Assembly (NCBI GenBank): GCA_021737975.1
Contig: JAIPCZ010000014.1
Location: forward strand, 1-51,418
Direction: 5' to 3'
Source: Polaromonas sp.
GTDB taxonomy: Bacteria > Pseudomonadota > Gammaproteobacteria > Burkholderiales > Burkholderiaceae_C
Length of the DNA: 51,418 bases
In this document: positions 1-9,863 of the stretch, piece by piece
How positions within the stretch are numbered: the stretch's first letter is position 1
Layout of the letters: the number at the start of each line of letters is the position of its first letter
Made by a program: the position numbers and the translations under genes
Notes under the pieces: generated by a model
What the model was told of the DNA's origin: nothing
What the model saw: the letters and a program-made list of their open reading frames with translations, nothing else
The model's database searches: none

Positions 1-1305
1 GGCATCCACCGCGGCGATCTCCAGCCGGCTCACCCGCCCCCTGGCGGCGTACTTCTGCGGCGCCGCCAGCGTACCCTGCCAACTGGCCTCCAGCGTGTCC
101 ACCTGGCCTTTGGGGGCATAAACCCGTAGCCGCTCACGAACCACTGCCTCCAGCGGCAAGCGCGAGGCAATTTGGGCAAGCGCCGCCAGATCGAGCTGGT
201 CAGCCCTGAGTTCGCCGCGTTCCGGCTGGCCGGCTTGGGCCTGCTCCAGGCGAAAGTAGACGTTGCCGCCCGGCCAATGCAGCCCGTCCTGCGTATCGAA
301 GCGCAAAGCCTGGGTGGAAAACTCAAAGCCTGAGGGCAGCCGCTGTCCGCCCAGACGACCCTGCACACGCTCGACGGCCAAAGCCTGCAGATCTGGTCCC
401 AAGGCGACTTGGACCTCTGCCAGCGCCACATCAGCAAGGACTTGCGTGACGCGGCCCCGGGCCACGTCCATCCAGGCCCGCAGGGCGCCGCGGCCCTGGG
501 TCAGCTCGACACCCAAAGGCAGGTAGTGGCGCAGTTCGGACAGGTCAGCCCGATCCAATGCAGCATAGAGCTGCCCCTCCCAGTCCTGCCAGCGGCCGTT
601 CTGTCGTGACAGCAAGGGTTGCAGAAACCTGCCACGCAAACTGAAACGGCTGCCGAGGGACTCCGGCGGCGTGGCGTCCAGGCGCAAGTCGTGGTGACGG
701 CCACGGTTGCGCACCACCACCGACACGTTGTGCAGCGTCACGGGCTCACCGGTCTGCTGCTCGTCGGTCCAACGCAGCGTGCCGTCGTGAATTGCAAACT
801 CAAGTTGCGAAAAAAACCAGTCCAGGGCAGCCGCGTCGGCCTGCCGGGTGTCGGCAAAATCCAGCCCGCCGATGGTGATCTTTCCATCCACTGCGCGACG
901 GATGTCCAACTGGGGCTGGTCAATATAGATCTGCTCAAAACCAAAGCGCCACAGCGAGCGCGGCGACACGGCAATCAGGACGCGTGGCAAACGAAGTGCG
1001 ACCCGGTCCTGCGCATCGAGCAGGGTCACGTCACTCAGCTCGAATGACGGCACCATGCCGTTGCTCTGCGCAGCCACCGCACCAACCCGCACCCTTACCC
1101 CCAGGGCATGCGTGGCCCGCGCCTCAAGCAGCGGGCGAAATTCGCCGATTCGCGGCACAATCACCCAATGCAGCGCCCCCCAGGCCAGACCGAGCAGCAG
1201 CCAGGCCAAAACCACCGCGGCCAACAACCAGCGCGTCAGGCTCGACCAGGTTTTCAGCAGTTTGGACGGAAGGGGCGGCACATTGATTCGATAAAAGTTG
1301 CTCAA
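1..1305 (-). CDS. YhdP/AsmA-like membrane-anchored protein (partial)
   Basis: The N-terminal 435 residues of a large protein whose C-terminus lies beyond the left edge; the frame is open without a stop from 1305 to base 1. A hydrophobic segment at about residues 23-45 would anchor it in the inner membrane, followed by a periplasmic beta-rich region of the YhdP / TIGR02099 type (for example the stretch around residues 85-125 with LLDAQDRVALRLPRV and IDQPQLDIRRAVDGK). YhdP-family proteins are large AsmA-like proteins linked to phospholipid transport to the outer membrane. The only start compatible with an in-frame TAA four codons upstream is TTG at 1305 (or an internal GTG at 1281); no good Shine-Dalgarno is visible for either. 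It is divergent from glnE with only 8 bp between start codons. Family call is from recognised sequence style; the role is inferred from the family. Confidence 0.8.
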   Translation of the reverse strand, partial: MSNFYRINVPPLPSKLLKTWSSLTRWLLAAVVLAWLLLGLAWGALHWVIVPRIGEFRPLLEARATHALGVRVRVGAVAAQSNGMVPSFELSDVTLLDAQDRVALRLPRVLIAVSPRSLWRFGFEQIYIDQPQLDIRRAVDGKITIGGLDFADTRQADAAALDWFFSQLEFAIHDGTLRWTDEQQTGEPVTLHNVSVVVRNRGRHHDLRLDATPPESLGSRFSLRGRFLQPLLSRQNGRWQDWEGQLYAALDRADLSELRHYLPLGVELTQGRGALRAWMDVARGRVTQVLADVALAEVQVALGPDLQALAVERVQGRLGGQRLPSGFEFSTQALRFDTQDGLHWPGGNVYFRLEQAQAGQPERGELRADQLDLAALAQIASRLPLEAVVRERLRVYAPKGQVDTLEASWQGTLAAPQKYAARGRVSRLEIAAVDA

Positions 1306-1313
1306 CCAGAATT

Positions 1314-4031
1314 ATGACCCGACCATCCCTGGCCACCCACTCCCGCTTTGCGCAACGCGTGCGCCGCCGTTATGAGGCCGAGTTGGCCTTGTTGGCCCCC
1401 GGCGTGCCCAACCCGGGGCATCTGCAAACCACCTTTGCCGCGCTCCAGGCCCAGGGGCAAAACATGGCCAACGCGCTGCGCATCACTCGCCAGTTGGTCA
1501 TCGAGCGCCTGCTCTGCCTGGACTGCGAACAGCAACTGCCGCTGGCCCAGGTGACCCGGACCATGACCGAACTGGCAGAGTTCGCGCTCAACCATGCCCT
1601 CTCGCAAGCGCAGGCCGCGCTGGATCAGACCCACGGCGCCCCGCTTACGCCGACCGGACAGCGCGCCGAGGTCTGGATTGTGGGCATGGGCAAACTCGGC
1701 GCGCGCGAGCTCAACGTGTCCAGCGACATCGACCTGATTTACGTCTACGACGAAGACGGCGACACGGCGGGTGACGCCCAGGGGCGCGGCCGCATCACCA
1801 ACCACGAGTACTTTGGCAAGGTGGTGCGCGCGGTGTACGCGCTGGTCGGCGACACCACCGAGCATGGTTTTGTGTTCCGCGTCGACCTGGCCCTGCGCCC
1901 CAACGGCAATTCGGGACCGGCTGCCGTGTCGCTCGATGCGCTGGAGGAGTACCTGCACGTTCAGGGCCGAGAGTGGGAACGTTTTGCCTGGCTTAAAAGC
2001 CGGGTCGTGGCACCGCATGAAAGCGTCACCAGCGGCGCCACCCAGGCGCTGCGCAAGGTGGTCATGCCCTTTGTCTTCAGGCGATACCTCGACTACAGCG
2101 TGTTCGATTCGCTGCGCGTGTTGCACCGGCAAATTCGCGAGCACGCGGCCAAGCGCAGTGCCGGGCACCCCGAGCGCGCCAACGACGTCAAGCTCTCGCG
2201 CGGCGGCATCCGCGAGATCGAATTCACGGTCCAGCTGCTGCAGGTGGTGCGCGCCGGCCATTTCCCAGAGCTGCGCACCCGCCCGACCCTGAGCGCGCTG
2301 CCACGCCTGGTGCGCGCCAACCTGATGTCGGAGCAGACCGCGCAGGCGCTGGCCCGGGCCTACGTCTTTTTGCGCCAGATCGAACACCGCATCCAGTACC
2401 TGGACGACCAGCAAACCCATGTGCTGCCCACGCAGGACCACGACCTGAACTGGATCGCCGAGACCATGGGGTTTGCCTCCTCGCAGGCACTGCTGAGCCA
2501 GCTTGACGCCCACCGCGAACTGGTGGCGCAGGAATTTGACAAATTGCTGGGCGGCCCGGAGCCTGAATGCAAGGGCTGCAAAAACGGCAAGTCCAACAAC
2601 AACAACCAGTCCATCGACGACCTGCTGCCGCAATTGGGTGAGGCCTTTCGCCAGCGCCTCGAGTCGTGGTGCAAACATCCGCGCGTGCTGGCTTTGCGCG
2701 ACGAAGCCCGCGAGCGCCTGTTGCGCCTGCTGGGGCGCACCGCGCAATGGGTCCGCGAAGGCCGGGTCACCGAAGAGGCGGCCGTGCGCCTGGTGGACTG
2801 GATGGAACCCCTGCTGCGCCGCGAAAGTTACCTCGCCTTGCTGCTGGAACGCCCGCAAGTGCACGAACGGCTGATGCGGCTGATGGGCGCGGCGCGCTGG
2901 CCCGCGCGTTATCTGCTGCGCCACCCCGGCGTCATCGACGAGTTGGCCAGCCCCGCCATGATGGAGCAACGCTTCAGCGCCCAGGAGTTCGAGACCGAGC
3001 TCGACCACCGCCGCACGTCCCTGACCGGTACCGGCGAGGACGACGAGGAAACCCTGCTCAACCTGCTGCGCCGCGCCCACCACGCCGAGGTGTTTCGCAC
3101 CCTGGCGCGCGACATTGAGGGCAAACTGACCGTGGAGCAGGTCGCCGACGACCTCAGCGCGCTGGCCGATGCCATCCTGCGCATCACAACCCGCTGGTGC
3201 TGGAGCCGCCTGAAAAAGGCCCACCGCGAGCAGCCGCAATTTGGCATCATTGCCTACGGCAAGCTGGGCGGCAAGGAACTGGGTTATGGCAGCGATCTGG
3301 ACATCGTTTTTGTGTTTGATGACGACGACGAAAACGCCCCGGAGATCTATGCCGCGCTGGTGCGCAAACTCATCAACTGGTTGACCGTCAAGACCGGCGA
3401 GGGCGACCTCTACGAAATTGACACCGCGTTGCGCCCCAACGGCAACGCCGGCCTGCTGATCACCAGCTTCGCCGCCTATGCCAATTACCAGCAGCAGCGC
3501 GGGTCGAACACCGCCTGGACCTGGGAACACCAGGCCATGACGCGGGCGCGCTGCGTGCTCGGTGATGCGTCCCTGCGCGAACGCTTCGATGCGGTGCGCA
3601 AAGCCGTGATCACCGCGCCGCGTGACGCGCACAGCCTGCGCGCCGAGATTGCCGCCATGCGGGAACGCATGGCGAGCGCACTACCCGTCAAGCCCGACAA
3701 GTTCGACATCAAGTACAGCGCGGGCGGCATGATCGACGCCGAATTTGTGATGCAGTTCCTGGTGCTGTCGCAATCGGGCGCGCACCCCGAACTGATGGCC
3801 AACGCGGGCAACATTGCGCTGCTGGAGCGTGCTGAAACCCTCGGTCTGCTGCCCGCGGGCCTGGGCCACGACGCCGCCAGTGCCTACCGCGCCATGCGCC
3901 AGGTGCAGCACAAGGCGCGCCTCAACGAAGAATCCATCCAATTGGCGCCGCAAGACATGCAGGCCGAGCGCGGGGCCATCCTGGCGCTCTGGGACGCAGT
4001 CTTTCGACTCTCTTCTTCCTCAAGCTCTTGA
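1314..4031 (+). CDS. glnE: Bifunctional glutamine synthetase adenylyltransferase/adenylyl-removing enzyme GlnE
   Basis: 905 residues, close to the usual 900-950. GlnE attaches AMP to, or removes it from, glutamine synthetase in response to PII and glutamine, so it sets ammonium assimilation activity. Two nucleotidyltransferase cores are visible: the N-terminal one with GMGKLGARELN and SSDIDLIYVYD (about residues 124-146, deadenylylation half in the E. coli enzyme) and the C-terminal one with AYGKLGGKELG and GSDLDIVFVFD (about 646-669, adenylylation half). A short polar linker with CKGCKNGKSNNNNQS lies near residue 420, between the halves. The protein ends in a run of six serines, unusual compared with family members I recall. 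The ATG at 1314 gives a normal N-terminus; no clear Shine-Dalgarno is seen. It fits the nitrogen theme of the rest of the window. Confidence 0.97.
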   Translation: MTRPSLATHSRFAQRVRRRYEAELALLAPGVPNPGHLQTTFAALQAQGQNMANALRITRQLVIERLLCLDCEQQLPLAQVTRTMTELAEFALNHALSQAQAALDQTHGAPLTPTGQRAEVWIVGMGKLGARELNVSSDIDLIYVYDEDGDTAGDAQGRGRITNHEYFGKVVRAVYALVGDTTEHGFVFRVDLALRPNGNSGPAAVSLDALEEYLHVQGREWERFAWLKSRVVAPHESVTSGATQALRKVVMPFVFRRYLDYSVFDSLRVLHRQIREHAAKRSAGHPERANDVKLSRGGIREIEFTVQLLQVVRAGHFPELRTRPTLSALPRLVRANLMSEQTAQALARAYVFLRQIEHRIQYLDDQQTHVLPTQDHDLNWIAETMGFASSQALLSQLDAHRELVAQEFDKLLGGPEPECKGCKNGKSNNNNQSIDDLLPQLGEAFRQRLESWCKHPRVLALRDEARERLLRLLGRTAQWVREGRVTEEAAVRLVDWMEPLLRRESYLALLLERPQVHERLMRLMGAARWPARYLLRHPGVIDELASPAMMEQRFSAQEFETELDHRRTSLTGTGEDDEETLLNLLRRAHHAEVFRTLARDIEGKLTVEQVADDLSALADAILRITTRWCWSRLKKAHREQPQFGIIAYGKLGGKELGYGSDLDIVFVFDDDDENAPEIYAALVRKLINWLTVKTGEGDLYEIDTALRPNGNAGLLITSFAAYANYQQQRGSNTAWTWEHQAMTRARCVLGDASLRERFDAVRKAVITAPRDAHSLRAEIAAMRERMASALPVKPDKFDIKYSAGGMIDAEFVMQFLVLSQSGAHPELMANAGNIALLERAETLGLLPAGLGHDAASAYRAMRQVQHKARLNEESIQLAPQDMQAERGAILALWDAVFRLSSSSSS

Positions 4032-4044
4032 TGCTGTTGTCAAC

Positions 4045-4506
4045 ATGCGAATAATTCCCCTGCTCCCGATCCTCGCCATGGCCACCCTGCTGGGTGCCTG
4101 CAGCGACCGCATCAAGGACACCCACCCGCAACAACTGGTCAGCAAGCGCCAGGCCCTGTTCAAGCAATTCACCAAGACCCTCGAGCCCATGGGCCTGGTG
4201 GCACGCGACCGTCAAGACTATGTCAAGGCCGACTTCATGGCCAGCGCCGTGGCGCTGCAGGAACTCTCAAACAAGCCATGGGTGTATTTCGCGGCCGACG
4301 GCAATTACCCGCCAACCCGCGCCAAGCCCGAGGTCTGGAGCCAGGCTGGTGAATTCAAACTTTCGCAGGACAGTTTTCTGGCCAGCGTGAACAAGCTCGT
4401 GGAGGTGTCGGGCAGCGCCGACCTGCCGGCCATTCGCGCCAGCGTGGAAACCGTGGAAAAAAGCTGCAAGAGTTGCCACGACCAGTTTCGCAGCGACCGC
4501 CAATAA
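4045..4506 (+). CDS. Cytochrome c'-like lipoprotein (class II cytochrome c)
   Basis: 153 residues. It begins with a short signal peptide ending in a lipobox (LLGAC, Cys at about residue 19), so it should be exported and lipid-anchored. A single haem-c attachment site CKSCH lies close to the C-terminus in KSCKSCHDQFR, the position typical of cytochrome c' / class II cytochromes, which are four-helix haem proteins in electron transfer or NO/O2 binding. Start chosen at ATG 4045 because it begins the signal peptide; the frame is open further upstream inside glnE. It begins 13 bases after the glnE stop and may be co-transcribed with it. It converges with rfaE2, 33 bases away. Haem binding is well supported; the partner and physiological role are unknown. 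Confidence 0.85.
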   Translation: MRIIPLLPILAMATLLGACSDRIKDTHPQQLVSKRQALFKQFTKTLEPMGLVARDRQDYVKADFMASAVALQELSNKPWVYFAADGNYPPTRAKPEVWSQAGEFKLSQDSFLASVNKLVEVSGSADLPAIRASVETVEKSCKSCHDQFRSDRQ

Positions 4507-4539
4507 ACCCGTCGCAACAACGACGTGCATAAAGAGATT

Positions 4540-5055
4540 TCAGTTGCTGCGGATTTTCCTGACCAAGGCCGTGGTGGAGTAACCCGCCACAAAAGGCAAG
4601 GCCAGCGCCCGGCCGCCCCAGGACTGCACCAGCGCTGACTCGGGCAAGCTGGCCATGTCGTAGTCGCCGCCCTTGACCAGAATGTCGGGGCGCACATGGG
4701 CAATCAACTCAAGCGGCGTGTCTTCATCGAACCAGGTCACGAGGCTGCTGCTGGCCAATGCCGCAATGACACAGGCACGGTCCATTTCATTGTTCAGCGG
4801 CCTGTCTGGCCCCTTGCCCAGGCGCCGCGCCGAGGCGTCGGTGTTCAGCGCCACCAGCAGACTGGCCCCCAGCGCGCGGGCTTGCGCGAGGTACATCACA
4901 TGACCGCGGTGCAACACGTCGAACACACCATTGGTGAAGACCAGCGGACGCGGCAAGGCCGCCACGCGTGCCTCCACGTCACTCAGATGGCAAAGCTTGG
5001 CAGTCAAATCAGGAAGAAACGGGGCGTCATGCATGCGCCGAATGCTAGCAGGCAT
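4540..5055 (-). CDS. rfaE2: D-glycero-beta-D-manno-heptose 1-phosphate adenylyltransferase RfaE2
   Basis: 171 residues, a standalone nucleotidyltransferase equivalent to the C-terminal half of E. coli HldE. It would activate heptose-1-phosphate with ATP to ADP-heptose for lipopolysaccharide inner-core synthesis. The cytidylyltransferase fold is shown by VFTNGVFDVLHRGH (about residues 39-52, with the HxGH nucleotide-binding motif) and by LVKGGDYD further on. No kinase domain is attached, so the kinase (RfaE1) must be elsewhere, as is common in betaproteobacteria. Starts at 5055 (GGGAGA just upstream, short spacing) or 5034 (less ribosome-binding signal) are both possible; the first is used here. 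Confidence 0.93.
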   Translation of the reverse strand: MPASIRRMHDAPFLPDLTAKLCHLSDVEARVAALPRPLVFTNGVFDVLHRGHVMYLAQARALGASLLVALNTDASARRLGKGPDRPLNNEMDRACVIAALASSSLVTWFDEDTPLELIAHVRPDILVKGGDYDMASLPESALVQSWGGRALALPFVAGYSTTALVRKIRSN

Positions 5056-5093
5056 TCTCTCCCGCGAGTTTTAGCCCGACGCCGCTGCCCAGT

Positions 5094-5312
5094 TCAGGAT
5101 TGCATCGACAGAGGTGAGCGTCCCAGGCCGGCGCGCGGCGCCCACCATGACTGCACATTGGTGAAAACGGCGCGGCATCCGGTGCAGCGGTACTGGCCAT
5201 TGGGCACCAGGGCACCACTGGGTGCGCGATCAATCACCGGCTGGTAACAGGTTGAGCCGCACTCCCGGCACTGGTAGGCCGTTTTGAAATTGGTTTTAAA
5301 GCGTGTTGCCAT
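5094..5312 (-). CDS. Small zinc-ribbon protein
   Basis: 72 residues. Four cysteines in two pairs, YQCRECGSTCYQP and YRCTGCRAVF, form a likely treble or zinc-ribbon site; the remainder is basic and aromatic. The frame is open much further upstream, but that extension runs into the glutathione transferase gene in another frame and looks non-coding, so the ATG at 5312 is preferred; no strong ribosome-binding site was seen. It lies between rfaE2 and the transferase on the same strand. A short conserved hypothetical protein is the safest description; a nucleic-acid or metal-binding role is only inferred. Confidence 0.6.
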   Translation of the reverse strand: MATRFKTNFKTAYQCRECGSTCYQPVIDRAPSGALVPNGQYRCTGCRAVFTNVQSWWAPRAGLGRSPLSMQS

Positions 5313-5428
5313 GGAGGCAAACTTTAACGCCTGACCGCGCATCGCGGCGCACCCGAACTGTAAGGCGATGTAACTTTCGTGAGCAAATCCGCAAGCCAGC
5401 GCCATGCTCGCCATGGCGGCACGATGCT

Positions 5429-7599
<2,171 letters not shown>

Positions 7600-7621
7600 G
7601 CCCCGCACTCGGCCCGGTCTG

Positions 7622-8182
7622 ATGGCCATCAAATCCACCATCTTCAAGGCCAGCCTGCAAATTGCGGACATTGACCACGGCTACTACGCCGACCATGCGC
7701 TGACGCTGGCGCGCCACCCCAGCGAAACCGACGAACGCATGATGGTGCGGCTGTGCGCGCTGGCCCTGCAGGCGCACCAATTGCAAAGCATCTGTGCTGG
7801 CGACGGCACGCTGGCCTTTGGCGCGGGCTTAAGTGACCCCGACGAGCCCGACGCCTGGCTGCGCGACTTCACCGGCCAGACGCGCCTGTGGATCGAGGTG
7901 GGGCAGCCCGAGGACAAGCCGCTGCTCAAAGCCTGCGGCAAGGCCGATGCCGTGGTGCTGTATTGTTTCAGCCAGGCCGCCGAGGTGTGGTGGCGCGGCA
8001 TGGAAAACAAACTGGCTCGCCCAAAAAACCTGCGTGTCTGGCGCATTCCCACGGCTGCTGCGCAGGCCCTGATTCCCATGGCACAGCGCAGCATGACGCT
8101 GCAGGCCACCATCCAGGAAGGCATGCTGACACTGGGCGACGGTACCCATAACGTGGATATTGAGCCCCTCATCTGGAAGTAG
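7622..8182 (+). CDS. yaeQ: YaeQ family protein
   Basis: 186 residues, full family length. It begins [22 protein letters not shown] and keeps the family features [16 protein letters not shown] and [17 protein letters not shown], which in structural studies of YaeQ belong to a PD-(D/E)XK nuclease-like fold. The biochemical role is not established; older work linked it to RfaH-independent haemolysin expression. It follows purB on the same strand at 22 bp and could share its transcript. Confidence 0.93.
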   Translation: MAIKSTIFKASLQIADIDHGYYADHALTLARHPSETDERMMVRLCALALQAHQLQSICAGDGTLAFGAGLSDPDEPDAWLRDFTGQTRLWIEVGQPEDKPLLKACGKADAVVLYCFSQAAEVWWRGMENKLARPKNLRVWRIPTAAAQALIPMAQRSMTLQATIQEGMLTLGDGTHNVDIEPLIWK

Positions 8183-8256
8183 TTGACAGGCGTCAACTTC
8201 ATGAAATGTCACAGGGATACCATGCTCCTGTTTCTTTCACTACCTACAAAATTACC

Positions 8257-9003
8257 ATGTCTGCACGCCTCCCCAACAAAGTCTCCCTCATCACCGGCGC
8301 CGCCCAGGGCATCGGCCTGGCCACCGCGCTCAAATTTGCCAAGGAAGGCGCCATCGTCATCGTTTGTGACGTCAAGCAGGCAGGTGTCGATGAGGCGGTT
8401 GCACAGTGCCGGGCGCTGGGCGCCACGGCAGAAGGCTTTGTCATGGACGTGACCCAGCGCGCCATGGTCGACGACGTGGTGGCCCAGGTCAAGGCCAAAT
8501 TCGGCCGCATCGACGTGCTGGTCAACAACGCCGGAATCACCCAGGACGCCCGCCTGCAAAAAATGACGCTGGAGCAATTTGACAAGGTCATCGACGTCAA
8601 CCTGCGCGGCGTGTTCCACTGCTCCCAGGCGGTGGCCGACGGCATGGTGGCCCAGGGCAGCGGCGTCATCCTCAACGCCAGTTCGGTGGTCGGCCTGTAT
8701 GGCAACTTCGGCCAGACCAACTACGCGGCCACCAAGTTCGGCGTGATCGGCTTCACCAAGACCTGGAGCCGTGAGCTCGGCCCCAAGGGCGTGCGCACCA
8801 ACGCGGTCGCCCCAGGCTTCATCACCACCCCGATGGTCGCGGCCATGCCCGAGAAAGTCTTGCAGGACCTGGGCGCCAAGGTCGCGTTGCGCCGCCTGGG
8901 CAAGCCCGAGGAAATTGCCAACGTCTACGCCTTTTTGGCAAGCGACGAGGCCAGCTACATCAACGGCGAAGTGATCGAAGTCTCGGGCGGCATTTCCCTC
9001 TAA
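8257..9003 (+). CDS. FabG-like short-chain dehydrogenase (3-oxoacyl-ACP reductase family)
   Basis: 248 residues. It shows the classical short-chain dehydrogenase layout: nucleotide-binding TGAAQGIG (residues 13-20), NNAG at about 90, catalytic Ser near 143, Tyr156 and Lys160 in YAATK, and the C-terminal [11 protein letters not shown] typical of FabG. It should reduce a beta-ketoacyl thioester or similar carbonyl with NADPH. The reading frame continues upstream to 8206, but the ATG at 8257 places the protein at normal length. No fatty-acid synthesis genes adjoin it, so it is probably a FabG paralogue rather than the essential FabG. Physiological substrate unknown. Confidence 0.9.
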   Translation: MSARLPNKVSLITGAAQGIGLATALKFAKEGAIVIVCDVKQAGVDEAVAQCRALGATAEGFVMDVTQRAMVDDVVAQVKAKFGRIDVLVNNAGITQDARLQKMTLEQFDKVIDVNLRGVFHCSQAVADGMVAQGSGVILNASSVVGLYGNFGQTNYAATKFGVIGFTKTWSRELGPKGVRTNAVAPGFITTPMVAAMPEKVLQDLGAKVALRRLGKPEEIANVYAFLASDEASYINGEVIEVSGGISL

Positions 9004-9016
9004 TCCGACAAACGCC

Positions 9017-9442
9017 TCAGCCGCCGGGCACCGCTTTCTTTTCAGCGGCGCGCTCGGCGTATTTATTGAACCGCCACGACGTCCCCTCCTGCGTGATGCG
9101 GCGCCAGGTGGCGCGCTTCTGAACTGGCCGCATCTCGGTCCAGTACTGGACCTCGGCAAAGCTGCGTCCGCAGCCCTTGCAGACCTCGTCGCCCTGGCTG
9201 GTGGAGCAGATAGCAATGCAGGGCGTGTCGGGTGTGCTCTGGTACCAGGTCAGCCAGGCCAGCAAAGCCGCCTCGGGCATGGCCGCCTCGTCAATGTCGT
9301 GGCTGCGCTCAAAAGCCATCACCGCGTACACCTCGGCCAGTGCCCGCGTGGGCGGCGGCAGTGACGCACCGTCAACGCTGGGCGACCTGGCGCGCCAGAA
9401 ATTGATGGCCGACTCGATGTCGGTGATGTGGATGGCCGTCAT
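9017..9442 (-). CDS. DUF3717 plus DUF1289 domain protein
   Basis: 141 residues. The N-terminal part (MTAIHITDIESAINFWRARS, then ALAEVYAVMAFE) matches the DUF3717 pattern of betaproteobacteria. The C-terminal part, DTPCIAICSTSQGDEVCKGC followed by GRSFAEVQYW, is a DUF1289 module with four cysteines probably binding zinc or an Fe-S cluster. An alternative upstream start at 9502 adds a non-conserved leader, so 9442 was chosen. Convergent with the FabG-like gene and divergent from the membrane protein at 9501. Function unknown. Confidence 0.85.
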   Translation of the reverse strand: MTAIHITDIESAINFWRARSPSVDGASLPPPTRALAEVYAVMAFERSHDIDEAAMPEAALLAWLTWYQSTPDTPCIAICSTSQGDEVCKGCGRSFAEVQYWTEMRPVQKRATWRRITQEGTSWRFNKYAERAAEKKAVPGG

Positions 9443-9500
9443 GGGGTGGGCATCATAGCGCCCCGGCGCCGACACACACCAAGGTGCTAAGCTTGCGCCC

Positions 9501-9842
9501 ATGAAACTTCTATTGAAATGGCTGCTCAGTGCCGCCGCCCTGCTTTGTGTGGCCTACCTTTACAGCGGCGTCGTCGTCAGCAGCTTTGGTGCCGCGCTGG
9601 TCGCAGCCTTCGTTATCGGCCTGTTCAACATGGTGCTGCGACCCGTGCTGGTCTTGCTGACCCTGCCAGTCACCCTGGTCACCCTGGGACTGTTCCTGTT
9701 TGTCATCAACGCCCTGATGTTCTGGTCCGCCGCGGGCATTCTGGAGGGCTTTTATGTGCGTGACTTCTACGCGGCGCTTTTGGGCTCGCTGATCTACTCA
9801 CTCCTGGGGTTGCTCATTGATTCAGCCTTCGACCGGAAATAA
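9501..9842 (+). CDS. YvlD/phage-holin-4 family membrane protein
   Basis: 113 residues with four hydrophobic segments (about residues 5-24, 29-48, 52-75 and 83-107) and the family-typical NMVLRPVLVLLTLPVTLVTLG. This is the small four-helix inner-membrane family called Phage_holin_4_2 / YvlD; despite the name these are usually chromosomal genes unrelated to lysis. No phage gene lies nearby. Function unknown; proposed links to envelope stress in other bacteria cannot be tested here. Confidence 0.88.
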   Translation: MKLLLKWLLSAAALLCVAYLYSGVVVSSFGAALVAAFVIGLFNMVLRPVLVLLTLPVTLVTLGLFLFVINALMFWSAAGILEGFYVRDFYAALLGSLIYSLLGLLIDSAFDRK

Positions 9843-9863
9843 GCCTCGCGCCTTGCTGCGCCC

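Noticed and set aside
1302..3632. A 776-codon open frame antisense to glnE
   Set aside because: It mirrors the codon bias of glnE on the opposite strand (GC-rich third positions), has a low-complexity Gln/His/Gly/Ala/Val composition and no recognisable domain; glnE is unambiguous.
9501..9842. Holin-family protein as evidence of a prophage
   Set aside because: The family is mostly chromosomal despite its name, and no other phage gene lies nearby.
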